DNA of 50,508 nucleotides from an uncultured Bacteroidota bacterium (GTDB lineage Bacteria; Bacteroidota; Bacteroidia; 2-12-FULL-35-15): NCBI GenBank assembly GCA_903919535.1, contig CAIXIP010000232.1, positions 1 to 50,508 of the forward strand, read 5' to 3'. Shown piece by piece: positions 22,410 to 31,037 of this stretch (position 1 is its first letter; each line of letters starts with the position of its first letter). The notes under the pieces were generated by a model. It saw only the letters and a program-made list of their open reading frames with translations, ran no database searches and was not told where the DNA came from. The position numbers and the translations under genes were made by a program.

Positions 22410-23672
22410 ATGCGACTGAACAGAACAAAAATATTTATAGTTGTTTCCGCCATTGCTTTAGCAATATTGTTTTTCATTCAGGTAGAATGGATCATTCAAT
22501 CTGCAAAGATCAAAGAAGAACTTTTTAACGAAAAAGCAAGCATGGTTTTATCAAAAACTGTGGAAGAATTATGTTCTGATACGCAAATGTGTGAGCGTTT
22601 TGGCGAATGTAATGAATCAGAAGGGATGAAGGAATGCAAGCTAATGTTAAGTCATGTAGAGATAGATCGTATTGATTCTTTACTGAAGCAGAATATGGCT
22701 TTTTATAATTTTCATATCGATTATTCTTTCGAATTAATAAAACCAAATAAGGCTGCTTTTAAAGATACAAATGAGGTAGCAAAAAAAAATATTTTTAAAA
22801 AACGTTTAGAGGAAGTTGTCAATAAAAACGGGCTAGAATTAAAATTGGTTTTCCCCGATAAAAAGCAATTTATTATAGCAGAAATGGGAAGTATGTTTAT
22901 CTCTTCTATTTTACTTATCGTAATTATTCTGATTTTTTTTTGGATTACGATCCGTTCTCTCTGGAGAGAAAAAGTGATCTCGCAACATACTACCGATTTT
23001 CTTAATAATATGACCCATGAATTCAAAACTCCTTTGGCAAATATTTCCTTGGCAAGTAAAATGATAACCAAAGAACCAACTATTAATAATACTGAAAAGA
23101 TAAAATATTATACAAGTATAATCCTTGATGAAAATGAGAAATTAAGGTTGCAGGTTGAGCAGGTATTAAGCATGACAGCGTTAGAACGGGGCGAAATTCC
23201 AATTATTAAAACAGAAATTAATTTTGGTGATGTAATAGAGAATGCAATTAAATGTATGCGAATACAATTAGAAGCGAAAGATGGAAGTCTTAAATTAAAT
23301 TTAAAAGCAGAACGGTTGCAAATGCTTGGGGATAAAAATCATCTAGTAAATACAATTTGTAATCTTATTGATAATGCCATCAAATACGCAAAAGAAAAAC
23401 CACAGATAGAAATTTCGACTATTAATAAAGAGAATATTATCATCATTAAAATTTCTGATAAAGGTATCGGAATAAATAAAAATTATCTTGATAAAGTATT
23501 CGACAAGTTTTTCAGGGTGCCTACTGGTGACATACATAATGTAAAAGGATTTGGCTTGGGTTTGGCGTATGTGAAACGTATCATAGAATTACATAATGGT
23601 ACAATAGAACTTGAAAGTGAAGTTGATCAAGGATCAACTTTTAAAATTTCATTACCTTTGTTACAAGCCTGA
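22410..23672 (+). CDS. Two-component sensor histidine kinase (RprX-like)
   Basis: The product is about 420 residues. Two membrane segments (about 8-28 and 163-185) enclose a periplasmic sensor of about 130 residues containing a cluster of cysteines (ELCSDTQMCERFGECN, KECKL). The HisKA domain has MTHEFKTPLANI with the phospho-accepting H203. The ATPase domain shows NLIDNAIKYA (N box), ISDKGIGI (G1) and GFGLGLAYVKRIIELHNG (G2). ATG at 22410 is preferred over an upstream TTG because it begins the basic residues before the first membrane helix. The response regulator starts 5 bases after the stop, so they form an operon. The signal sensed is unknown; the periplasmic cysteines hint at redox or metal sensing, as an inference only. 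Confidence 0.92.
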   Translation: MRLNRTKIFIVVSAIALAILFFIQVEWIIQSAKIKEELFNEKASMVLSKTVEELCSDTQMCERFGECNESEGMKECKLMLSHVEIDRIDSLLKQNMAFYNFHIDYSFELIKPNKAAFKDTNEVAKKNIFKKRLEEVVNKNGLELKLVFPDKKQFIIAEMGSMFISSILLIVIILIFFWITIRSLWREKVISQHTTDFLNNMTHEFKTPLANISLASKMITKEPTINNTEKIKYYTSIILDENEKLRLQVEQVLSMTALERGEIPIIKTEINFGDVIENAIKCMRIQLEAKDGSLKLNLKAERLQMLGDKNHLVNTICNLIDNAIKYAKEKPQIEISTINKENIIIIKISDKGIGINKNYLDKVFDKFFRVPTGDIHNVKGFGLGLAYVKRIIELHNGTIELESEVDQGSTFKISLPLLQA

Positions 23673-23677
23673 TTTCA

Positions 23678-24376
23678 ATGGAAACAAAAGGAAAAATACT
23701 GCTTGCAGAAGATGATCTTAATTTTGGAATTCTACTTGTTGATTATTTGGAATCTGAAGGGTTTGAGGTAAAACTTTGTCGTGATGGAGAAATTGCATTA
23801 AAGGCATTTCAAAATGCTGTTTATGAAATTTGTTTACTCGATATCATGATGCCCAAAATGGATGGTTATGCATTGGCAAAACAAATCAGAACGATCAATC
23901 CAAAAACTCCAATCATCTTTCTTACCGCTAAATCATTAAAAGAAGATAAGGTAAAAGGCTTTGACATAGGTGCGGATGATTATATAACAAAGCCCTTTGA
24001 AGAAGAAGAGTTATTATGCAGAATAAAAGCCATTATAAGAAGGGTAGGAGATAGGGGTCAACATAATGAATCTTCATTGATCAATATTGGCAAGTATATT
24101 TTTGATCCTAAAAATCAAGCATTAAAAATAGGTGAGGAAACAAAACGTATCACAGAAAAAGAGAGTGAAATACTATTTTATTTGTGTAATAATAAGAACG
24201 GATTGGTAAAACGGGAAGAATTATTAATTGCAGTTTGGGGGATAAACGATTATTTTCTTGGTCGTAGCCTTGATGTATTCATTACAAAGATTAGGAAATA
24301 CCTGAAAGATGATCCTCAATTAAAGATTGAAAATATTCATGGTGTTGGTTTTATTTTTAATGTCAAAGAAGATTAA
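23678..24376 (+). CDS. OmpR/PhoB-family response regulator (RprY-like)
   Basis: The product is 232 residues. The receiver domain (5-120) has the acidic pocket EDD at 11-13, the phospho-accepting D55 in LLDIMMPKMDG, the switch threonine in FLTAKS and K105 in ITKPFEEEEL. The C-terminal winged-helix DNA-binding domain (about 135-230) includes ITEKESEILFYLCNN, VWGINDYFLGRSLDVFITKI and the final GVGFIFNV hairpin. It is encoded with the histidine kinase upstream and will be its partner. The kinase plus regulator pair resembles Bacteroides RprX/RprY in sequence pattern, but the regulon cannot be read from this window. Confidence 0.93.
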   Translation: METKGKILLAEDDLNFGILLVDYLESEGFEVKLCRDGEIALKAFQNAVYEICLLDIMMPKMDGYALAKQIRTINPKTPIIFLTAKSLKEDKVKGFDIGADDYITKPFEEEELLCRIKAIIRRVGDRGQHNESSLINIGKYIFDPKNQALKIGEETKRITEKESEILFYLCNNKNGLVKREELLIAVWGINDYFLGRSLDVFITKIRKYLKDDPQLKIENIHGVGFIFNVKED

Positions 24377-24437
24377 TCTGTTTCAATTTTCAATAAAATC
24401 TTTCCTATTAGTCTCTTATTAAGTTCCCCTAAATAAT

Positions 24438-24445
24438 TAACTTTG
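24438..24445 (+). promoter_or_regulatory. Likely -7 promoter box of the TerB/J-domain gene
   Basis: TAACTTTG fits TAnnTTTG and is followed by CATCC, a common context in Bacteroidota promoters, about 22 bases before the ATG at 24468. There is no clear TTTG at the -33 position. Confidence 0.45.
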
Positions 24446-24467
24446 CATCCACAAATAAATTAAAATT

Positions 24468-25217
24468 ATGGCTAAATTAAAATTTGGAAAATGGCTGGGT
24501 GGTGGATTAGGATGGGCTTTAGGAGGTCCGTTGGGTGGCGTTTTAGGTTTTGCTTTAGGTTCGGCATTTGATGCTGCTAGCATTACTGTTCAAAAAGACG
24601 GAAGAGCAACATATTCCTCTGCAGGCCAATCTCCGCAAGTAGGAGATTTTGCTGCAAGTTTATTGGTGCTTTCGGCTGCTGTAATGAAAAGTGATGGAAA
24701 AACTCTTAAAAGTGAATTAGATTATGTAAAAAACTTTTTAGCACATCAGTTTGGTGAAGAGCATGCTCAGCAGCAAATATTAATGTTGAAAGAGATTTTA
24801 AAACAAGAAATTCCACTTCATCAGGTATGTATCCAGATCAAACAATACATGCCTCACTCAGAACGGTTACAGATTATTCATTACCTTTTTGGGATATCTA
24901 AGGCCGATGGATATGTTCATGAGCTTGAGTTGCAAACGATACATACCATTGCAAACTATTTAGGAATTAGTGCTGCCGATTTCAATTCATTGAAAGCAAT
25001 GTATTTCCGTGATACAAATAGTGATTATAAGATTCTTGAGATTGAAACTAATTGCTCAGATGATGAAGTAAAGAAAGCATATCGCAAAATGGCCGTTAAA
25101 TTCCATCCGGATAAAGTAGCGTCACTTGGAGATGAGGTGCAAAAGGCTGCTAAAGAAAAATTCCAGAAAGTACAGCAGGCTTATGAAAATATCAAGAAAC
25201 AAAGAGGTTTTTCTTAA
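24468..25217 (+). CDS. TerB and J-domain protein (DjlA-like)
   Basis: The product is 249 residues. A glycine-rich hydrophobic N-terminal segment (GGGLGWALGGPLGGVLGFAL, residues 11-30) may insert in the membrane. A TerB-like helical domain (about 60-160) follows, then a J-domain (about 183-249) with YKILEIETNCSDDEVKKAY and the diagnostic HPD in FHPDKVAS. The J-domain would stimulate an Hsp70 (DnaK). The order anchor-TerB-J is that of DjlA-type co-chaperones. It lies downstream of the two-component operon but has its own -7-like box TAACTTTG at 24438-24445, so it may be independently expressed. Confidence 0.9.
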   Translation: MAKLKFGKWLGGGLGWALGGPLGGVLGFALGSAFDAASITVQKDGRATYSSAGQSPQVGDFAASLLVLSAAVMKSDGKTLKSELDYVKNFLAHQFGEEHAQQQILMLKEILKQEIPLHQVCIQIKQYMPHSERLQIIHYLFGISKADGYVHELELQTIHTIANYLGISAADFNSLKAMYFRDTNSDYKILEIETNCSDDEVKKAYRKMAVKFHPDKVASLGDEVQKAAKEKFQKVQQAYENIKKQRGFS

Positions 25218-25219
25218 TT

Positions 25220-25438
25220 TTATTTTAGATCAATATCAATTGATTCAATCGCAACACCCGAAACCGTTTCAATATATTGGGGGTTATTAGTTGAATTAAA
25301 CAGATTTAAATTAGTGTTTGAAATAAAACGATAAACATTCTCTTTTAAAAAATTTTCAATAAAAAGAATTCCATATTTGCGTTCTCCGTTTTTTAAGTAA
25401 ATAACAGCTTCGGTTGCTGTTTGATTTGTGTTATTCAT
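25220..25438 (-). CDS. Small hypothetical protein
   Basis: The product is 72 residues without a signal. The pattern AVIYLKNGERKYGILFIENF then VYRFISN then YIETVSGVAIESIDIDL suggests a small all-beta fold. I do not recognise the family. It is convergent with the TerB/J-domain gene with only 2 bases between stops. Upstream, TGTATA/TATACA form a 6-base inverted repeat near 25440-25457, which may be an operator. Confidence is moderate because of its short length. Confidence 0.55.
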   Translation of the reverse strand: MNNTNQTATEAVIYLKNGERKYGILFIENFLKENVYRFISNTNLNLFNSTNNPQYIETVSGVAIESIDIDLK

Positions 25439-25510
25439 TTGTATATAATTTTATACAAAGGAACAAAATGAAGAATAAGGGAATGTTAACAGAAAATTAC
25501 TAAAAAATTA

Positions 25511-25798
25511 TTAAATACCTTTCTTTTGAAAAAGGACAACATCAATGGAGCTGTGTGTATTGGACGTGCGAGCTACTTTTCCTGCTTTTTTTAAACTACC
25601 ATTGGTGTTATTGTTGCTATTAGCAGGTGCGGCAATCATTCTGAATATTACAATATTACTTTTTATTCCAACCGTTGTATCATTATCTCTTCCGTTTCCT
25701 TCAGCTGTGGCAGGATTTGTGCCTTTGTCAGCCGCTTTCAAAGACCCGGTAACATTGACAAGAATTACAAAAAAGAATAATTTGAATAAATTTTTCAT
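25511..25798 (-). CDS. Small secreted hypothetical protein
   Basis: The product is 95 residues from the ATG at 25798, which starts a clear signal peptide (MKNLFKLFFFVILVNVTGSL then KAAD). An ATG 24 bases upstream is in frame but would disrupt it. The mature part is polar, with Asn/Gly/Thr-rich stretches and no cysteines. No domain is recognised. It lies downstream of the TonB receptor on the same strand, but a strong terminator at 25882-25917 separates them, so it is probably transcribed on its own. Confidence 0.5.
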   Translation of the reverse strand: MKNLFKLFFFVILVNVTGSLKAADKGTNPATAEGNGRDNDTTVGIKSNIVIFRMIAAPANSNNNTNGSLKKAGKVARTSNTHSSIDVVLFQKKGI

Positions 25799-25881
25799 TT
25801 GTAAAGAATATTGTTTTACCAAAAATAGAATTTTTTAAATACAAAATCAATAAATCACCAACTTTTTATCTTTTCTTAACA

Positions 25882-25917
25882 AATAAGAGGCTGCTTCATT
25901 TGAAGCAGCCTCTTATT
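25882..25917 (-). terminator. Strong hairpin terminator of the TonB receptor gene
   Basis: AATAAGAGGCTGCTTCA (25882-25898) and TGAAGCAGCCTCTTATT (25901-25917) are perfect 17-base arms around a 2-base centre. It lies 18 bases beyond the receptor stop at 25935. Confidence 0.85.
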
Positions 25918-25934
25918 AACATTTGTCAAAAAAA

Positions 25935-28241
25935 TTAAATTTTCACTCTCAGGGCTACCATGATATTTCTTCCAGGCGCACTAATTCCTGAAGCAAATAC
26001 TCTGTAATGATTATCTAGAATATTTTCTACTCCCAAGTTGATCATAAAGTTTTTTGTGATTTTATAGCTTGTTTTTACGTTTAATGTTAACCATCCAGGC
26101 ATGTATCCATTTGCAGGATCAGCAGAATAAGATTCATTGTCTTCGGCTCCCAAGCAATAATCTCTGGATAATTTAGAGGCACTGTATATTGCATATATTT
26201 CACTTTCGAATTTTTTGAAGTGATATAAAATACTAGTTCTTCCAAACATGGGCGGAATGTGGTCTAATGGAATGATTGTGTCATGGTTGGCGTCATAGCT
26301 GTTTGATGGCAAGTGTTGACGGTATTGACCTGTTGTATATGTAAGCGAAGTTTTAAAAGAAACATGTTCATTTAGGTCAGCTGTAATTGCACCGTATAGT
26401 CCTTGGATATATGCTTCATCAACATTTTGCGCAGCCTTTACTTGGCTCATGGCTCCATTAAACATTAATGAATCTTTTCCATTATAAGTAAATTCTTTCA
26501 GGACGATTGCATTTTTTAACAGAGTATAAAAGTAATTCCCTTCAAGTTTTATTTTGTCGCCAAACACTGTTGTTGCGAATCCTCCTTCGATATTATAAGC
26601 ATATTCAGCCTTAAGTTTTTCATTTGGCACCACTACTGTGTTTCCTCCTGATTCAAACACTCGGCTCATGTCATCAACATTTGGAGCTCTAAATCCTGTA
26701 GAACCTAAAATGTTAAAGCGAATGTTCTTTTCAGGCATAATCACTAAACCTAAACTTCCATTTAATGCACTGTTTGTTTGTTTAACAGATGTGAAAGGGA
26801 ATTGGAACGATGAAACTGCAGCTGAGGTATCAAATTTTGAACTAAGTGAATTGTACGAATAACGTATTCCGTCTGACAATATTAATTTCTCATTAATTTC
26901 CCAACTATGCGTTAAATATGCACCAATATTCATGGTGTTACTTCCTCCATTTGGATAACGTGTATCTACAGGCGTTATGTCAGCTCCTGTATGAATATTT
27001 GTTCTAGTTGCAGTTGAAGTAACTTTATTGCTTACAGCTTCAACCCCATAACTTAATTCATGTTTTTCTTTAATTTGTTTTCTTAGATCAGCATTTAAAG
27101 AATAAACATTTACTTTTTCTAAATTAGTTGTCTTATTATTGCTTCCGCTTCCGCTTGTGTAGTCAGTACTGAACTTTCTGCTAAAACGTTCTTGTGCAAT
27201 ATCTTGATAAGCTGCAGTTATTCTCATATTATCAAATAATTTTCCTGTTGATTTGATATTTGAGTATAATGAAACCAACATTCTGTTTTGAGGTCCATAA
27301 CCATTTTCTGCATATTTTAAATTCCCTCCAGAACCCATATCCGTAAGGCGATCGTAACGATTTATAATTGATGAAGTAGAATACTGGAAATTTAAACCAA
27401 TATTGATTTTGTCATTTACTTTGAATAATAATTTTTCCATCAAATCTGTTTGTGAATAGGCACTTTTCTTTTGAATATTGGAATTACTGTTTCTAATCAT
27501 GCTATCAGCAGTTCCTGCGGCATTTTGTCCTACGTAATAATAACAACGGCCAAAGTCTGCATTTGGATTACGCGAATAGCCTGTGCGTAAATCATCAAAG
27601 TTGCTATAGGTAATACTTGTTAATGAGGCAAATTTTTTAAATCCAAGATTAAAATCCAGATGTCCCGTTTTTTCTTGGTTTGCGCTTGCATAACGTATAG
27701 AAGAATTCATTCTGAACAACAATTTGTTTTCCGGACTTAGCAGAGGATTTTTTGTGTAAAAGTTCATCACTCCTCCTAATGCATCACTACCGTACATTAC
27801 AGAGGATGGACCAAAAATAATTTCAGTTCTGTCAAGCATTGAATTATCAATTGTGATAACATCCTGTAAGTGACCTGCTCTGTAAATAGCATTATTCATT
27901 CGAACTCCATCGATAACAATTAAAACGCGGTTGGTTTCAAAGCCTCTTATAATAGGGCTTCCTCCACCACCTTGACTTTTTTGAACCATAATAGCTCCAG
28001 TGTTTGAAAGCATGTCAGCAGATGTTTGAGGATTACTCAATTCTACGTCTTTACTTTTAACAACTTCGATTGTAAATGGGACATCCGATTTTTTTTCTTC
28101 TGCTCTATTTGCAGAAAAAATCACCTCATTTAAATTTATTAATTTTAACGGTGTTGTGTCTGTTACTGTTGTATTAATTTGGGCATTAGCCGATGTAACA
28201 GCTAGTATTACTGTTATTATATAGAATATTTTCTTTTTCAT
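25935..28241 (-). CDS. TonB-dependent outer-membrane receptor, hemin/copper-receptor type
   Basis: The product is 768 residues with a signal peptide (1-20, ANAQ). The plug domain (about 45-165) has VPFTIEVVKSKDVELSNPQT, SPIIRGFETNRVLIVIDGVR, NNAIYRAGHLQDVITIDNSM and FGPSSVMYGSDALGGVMNFY. These phrasings are those of the HmuR-like hemin/haemoglobin receptors and their relatives. The barrel follows and ends in a typical strand (ARNIMVALRVKI). There is no N-terminal carboxypeptidase-like domain, so it is not a SusC type. A small membrane-associated protein with a PPPEF C terminus is encoded 175 bases upstream on the same strand. The ligand is likely haem or a metal complex; this is inferred from plug similarity. 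Confidence 0.88.
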   Translation of the reverse strand: MKKKIFYIITVILAVTSANAQINTTVTDTTPLKLINLNEVIFSANRAEEKKSDVPFTIEVVKSKDVELSNPQTSADMLSNTGAIMVQKSQGGGGSPIIRGFETNRVLIVIDGVRMNNAIYRAGHLQDVITIDNSMLDRTEIIFGPSSVMYGSDALGGVMNFYTKNPLLSPENKLLFRMNSSIRYASANQEKTGHLDFNLGFKKFASLTSITYSNFDDLRTGYSRNPNADFGRCYYYVGQNAAGTADSMIRNSNSNIQKKSAYSQTDLMEKLLFKVNDKINIGLNFQYSTSSIINRYDRLTDMGSGGNLKYAENGYGPQNRMLVSLYSNIKSTGKLFDNMRITAAYQDIAQERFSRKFSTDYTSGSGSNNKTTNLEKVNVYSLNADLRKQIKEKHELSYGVEAVSNKVTSTATRTNIHTGADITPVDTRYPNGGSNTMNIGAYLTHSWEINEKLILSDGIRYSYNSLSSKFDTSAAVSSFQFPFTSVKQTNSALNGSLGLVIMPEKNIRFNILGSTGFRAPNVDDMSRVFESGGNTVVVPNEKLKAEYAYNIEGGFATTVFGDKIKLEGNYFYTLLKNAIVLKEFTYNGKDSLMFNGAMSQVKAAQNVDEAYIQGLYGAITADLNEHVSFKTSLTYTTGQYRQHLPSNSYDANHDTIIPLDHIPPMFGRTSILYHFKKFESEIYAIYSASKLSRDYCLGAEDNESYSADPANGYMPGWLTLNVKTSYKITKNFMINLGVENILDNHYRVFASGISAPGRNIMVALRVKI

Positions 28242-28416
28242 TTTATATTTTTATTTGTAATTTATACGAGTAGCAATCTGCTTCCCTCGAAATGTTAATG
28301 AATGAATAGGCTTACGCAATAATTTGCTGAACTAAAAAATACTGCAATTACTTCTAAAAACTTTAGAATTGCGATGAATTAAAATAAAACAAATTATGAT
28401 TTTGGTCAAAGGAATA

Positions 28417-28950
28417 TTAAACAAATTCGGGAGGAGGAGAATTCGTTTCTAAAAGAGCGGGTGTATAAATTAAATTGGAAATAAAATAGTTTATAGTTGA
28501 TGAATTTTGAAAAACCGAAAAGGAAATTTGATTCGAAAAGTAAAGCTTCACTACCGTATCAAGTAATTTTTTAGATGACTCATTTTTTAACGGATTGTTT
28601 GAAATAACATGAGTGTTGATATGATCTTCCAGCTTACTGAATAAGGATTTTTCCTTCGTGTCATTGATACAATAAAATGTAATAGATTCAGAATTTTTTT
28701 TGCTATTAACAATATCATACAATTGGCCATTAAATCGCATTTCTTTACCTGATTCCAACCATTCAATTTCATTTAAATTGGCTTTAGGGATAGTGACAAC
28801 TTCTAATTCTGAGGAATTAAACTGTCCTGATTTTATTTCATTCTGAATTGTTGATTTTACTTCGTATTGTGCGGCTTTAAAAACGAAATAGTATCCTGCT
28901 GTGTTAAACAAGAAAATGGAAAGTAAGAATATTGCTGCCAGGTTTTTCAT
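28417..28950 (-). CDS. Hypothetical exported protein with SPPPEFV C terminus
   Basis: The product is about 177 residues from the ATG at 28950. That start gives a signal peptide or anchor (MKNLAAIFLLSIFLFNTAGY then YFVFKAAQ); upstream starts would add a second hydrophobic segment without a clear reason. The middle contains ESGKEMRFNGQLYDIVNS, a typical small beta element. The C terminus is TNSPPPEFV. Small proteins with a terminal PPPE motif are found near TonB receptors in Bacteroidota, and the receptor at 25935-28241 lies just downstream. A partner role in that uptake system is plausible but unproven. Confidence 0.65.
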   Translation of the reverse strand: MKNLAAIFLLSIFLFNTAGYYFVFKAAQYEVKSTIQNEIKSGQFNSSELEVVTIPKANLNEIEWLESGKEMRFNGQLYDIVNSKKNSESITFYCINDTKEKSLFSKLEDHINTHVISNNPLKNESSKKLLDTVVKLYFSNQISFSVFQNSSTINYFISNLIYTPALLETNSPPPEFV

Positions 28951-29088
28951 AAAGTCCGAATCCAAAAGTAAATAAATTATATATGAAATCAAATATATTA
29001 GGGCGGGTGCCTTTCTGACATTTTTTAATAATGGTATGACCATTGCTAATCATTAGAACCTTTTCATATTTTTTAAGTATAAATTAGT

Positions 29089-29790
29089 ATGCGCAATAAA
29101 ACATCAAAATTCTTTATAAGTGTGCTTTACCCGGTTATTTTCGTAATGATATTATGGGGGATAAAACTTTTTGAAATAGCAGATAATACTGATTTGTCAT
29201 GGTATGGATTATATCCTAGGACAATACATGGGCTTTTAGGGATATTGACAGCTCCATTACTACATGCTAATTTTGAGCATCTGATCTCGAATACTTTGCC
29301 ACTTTTAATTTTGGGAAGCATCATCTTTTTCTTCTATAGATCAATCGCTTTTCAGGTATTCTTTTGGGTTTATTTGATGACAGGGCTTTGGGTTTGGGCA
29401 GCAGCCCGTGATGCATACCATATTGGCGCTAGTGGATTGATCTATGGTTTTGTAACATTTTTGTTTTTCAGTGGGATTTTCCGAAGGGATACCCGCTTGA
29501 TGGCTTTGTCATTATTCGTTGTGTTTTTGTATGGAGGAACAGTATGGGGGATTTTTCCTATCCAAAAAGGTGTTTCCTGGGAATCTCATATGTTAGGTTC
29601 CTTGGCAGGTTTAATAACTGCATTTTATTTTCGGAAAGAAGGCCCTTTGCCTCGTAAATACGATTTTGGTGACGAAGAAGAGGAGGAAGATATTGATTAT
29701 TCAGAAAGTATCGAAAATGTAGAAAACTCCGAAAGCGATATTTCAATAAATTACAATTTTATTCCTAAAGAAGACGAAACGAAAAATTAA
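29089..29790 (+). CDS. Rhomboid-family intramembrane serine protease
   Basis: The product is 233 residues with six predicted membrane helices between about 10 and 182. The catalytic dyad is visible: S115 in HIGASGLIYG and H167 in SWESHMLGSLAG. The upstream oxyanion-side element, LLHANFEHLISNTLPLLILG, contains the conserved HxxxN. Rhomboids cleave substrates within the membrane. The C-terminal 40 residues are strongly acidic (a run of Glu with Asp and Ser) and presumably cytosolic or disordered. It is monocistronic; a terminator at 29814-29839 separates it from the convergent ribosomal genes. Substrates are not predictable. Confidence 0.93.
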   Translation: MRNKTSKFFISVLYPVIFVMILWGIKLFEIADNTDLSWYGLYPRTIHGLLGILTAPLLHANFEHLISNTLPLLILGSIIFFFYRSIAFQVFFWVYLMTGLWVWAAARDAYHIGASGLIYGFVTFLFFSGIFRRDTRLMALSLFVVFLYGGTVWGIFPIQKGVSWESHMLGSLAGLITAFYFRKEGPLPRKYDFGDEEEEEDIDYSESIENVENSESDISINYNFIPKEDETKN

Positions 29791-29813
29791 TGTACCAAAA
29801 AAATGGCAAAAAA

Positions 29814-29839
29814 AATGCTTCGCAATTTTGCGAAGCATT
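29814..29839. terminator. Bidirectional rho-independent terminator
   Basis: AATGCTTCGCAA and TTGCGAAGCATT form a perfect stem with a 2-base centre, flanked by a long A-run on the left and a T-run on the right. It lies between the rhomboid gene (stop 29790) and the convergent rplI (stop 29862) and fits both. Confidence 0.9.
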
Positions 29840-29861
29840 TTTTTATAAATAAAAAGAAAAA

Positions 29862-30308
29862 TTACTCTTGAACTACTTCAAATGTAACTGTTCCTGTTAC
29901 TTCTTTGTGGAAACGTACTTCAGCTGAATAAGTGCCAATAGTTTTGATGCTTTCTTCAGTCATAGTGATGTTTTTTCTATCCACATCATAACCTAATTTT
30001 TTAATTGCGTCAGCCAATTGAACAGTTGTAACTGAACCGAAAATTTTTCCGGATTCACCTACTTTTGCTCCAACTTTTACAATCATATCTTTTAATTTAG
30101 CTGCAGTAGATTCAGCTGCAGTTTTAATTTTTTGTTCTTTAAATGCACGTTGTTTAACAGTTTCTGTTAACATCTTTTTTGCAGAACCAGTTGCCATTGC
30201 AGCAATTCCTTTCGGAATTAAAAAATTTCTTCCGTAACCTGGTTTTACATTTACTACGTCATCCTTGTATCCAAGGTTCTTAACGTCCTGTTTTAAAATT
30301 ACTTCCAT
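29862..30308 (-). CDS. rplI: 50S ribosomal protein L9
   Basis: The product is 148 residues. The N-terminal domain carries the L9 signature MEVILKQDVKNLGYKDDVVN followed by VKPGYGRNFLIPKGIA, and the C-terminal domain has GKIFGSVTTVQLADAIKKLG. L9 binds 23S rRNA and spans the L1 stalk side. It is third in the conserved rpsF-rpsR-rplI operon, 9 bases after rpsR. Length is normal. A terminator at 29814-29839 lies just beyond its stop. Confidence 0.98.
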   Translation of the reverse strand: MEVILKQDVKNLGYKDDVVNVKPGYGRNFLIPKGIAAMATGSAKKMLTETVKQRAFKEQKIKTAAESTAAKLKDMIVKVGAKVGESGKIFGSVTTVQLADAIKKLGYDVDRKNITMTEESIKTIGTYSAEVRFHKEVTGTVTFEVVQE

Positions 30309-30317
30309 GTCTTTCTC

Positions 30318-30584
30318 TTATTTTAACATATCAGCAACATAAGGCAATAAAGCTAAGTGACGAGCACGCTTTACAGCTTTTGAAACTTTACGTTGATATT
30401 TAACTGATGTACCTGTTAATCTGCGTGGTAAAATTTTACCTTGCTCATTAATGAACTTCAATAAAAATTGAGGGTCTTTATAATCGATATACTTTATTCC
30501 GCTTTTTTTGAAGCGGCAGTATTTCTTTTTCTTAACATCCACTGTGGGAGGTGTAAGATATCTGATTTCTGAATTTGCTGCCAT
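30318..30584 (-). CDS. rpsR: 30S ribosomal protein S18
   Basis: The product is 88 residues with the S18 signature [20 protein letters not shown] then [20 protein letters not shown] and [11 protein letters not shown]. It binds S6 and 16S rRNA in the platform of the small subunit. It is the middle gene of the rpsF-rpsR-rplI operon, in the order usual for Bacteroidota without an intervening ssb or priB. Spacing to rpsF is 25 bases. Confidence 0.98.
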   Translation of the reverse strand: MAANSEIRYLTPPTVDVKKKKYCRFKKSGIKYIDYKDPQFLLKFINEQGKILPRRLTGTSVKYQRKVSKAVKRARHLALLPYVADMLK

Positions 30585-30609
30585 TTTCTTAATGTTTTAA
30601 ATGAATGAA

Positions 30610-30951
30610 TTAAGCTACTACTTTTGTTTTGTTTCTGCTTTTTAAGCTGTATGCAACTGCATGCTTATCAAGAGCAACTGTTAAGAAGCGTAACAATCGT
30701 TCATCACGTTTGTAAGCTACTTCTAAATCTGCAACAAATGTGGCAGGAGCTTGAAATTCAAACAAATGGTAGAAACCAGTTGTTTTCTTTTGAATTGGAT
30801 ATTGCAATTTGCGTAAGCCCCATGCGTGCTCAGTTACAATTTTGCATCCATTGTCAGTAAGTAACTTTTTGTACTTACTTACCGTCTCCTTTGCCTGTTC
30901 TTCAGACAAAACGGGAGTCATAATGAAGACGGTTTCATAATGTTTTAGCAT
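30610..30951 (-). CDS. rpsF: 30S ribosomal protein S6
   Basis: The product is 113 residues, beginning MLKHYETVFIMTPVLSEEQA and containing AWGLRKLQYPIQKKTTGFYH and the RNA-contact region YKRDERLLRFLTVALDKHA. It forms a heterodimer with S18 on 16S rRNA. It is the first gene of the operon, with a near-perfect Bacteroidota promoter 56-86 bases upstream. S6:S18 complexes autoregulate this leader in other bacteria; I did not find a clear CCG-motif hairpin here. Confidence 0.98.
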   Translation of the reverse strand: MLKHYETVFIMTPVLSEEQAKETVSKYKKLLTDNGCKIVTEHAWGLRKLQYPIQKKTTGFYHLFEFQAPATFVADLEVAYKRDERLLRFLTVALDKHAVAYSLKSRNKTKVVA

Positions 30952-31006
30952 TGTTTTGTAATTTAATTGGTTAATAATTAATTATTCCTTTTTTCTAAAA
31001 GGGATG

Positions 31007-31037
31007 CAAAGATAACAAATTTTGACTTTTGACCAAA
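31007..31037 (-). promoter_or_regulatory. Bacteroidota housekeeping promoter of rpsF-rpsR-rplI
   Basis: On the minus strand TTTG (31037-31034) is separated by exactly 19 bases from TATCTTTG (31014-31007). This matches the Bacteroidota sigma-A consensus TTTG-N19-TAnnTTTG. Transcription should start near 31000, leaving a leader of about 50 bases before rpsF. Confidence 0.85.
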
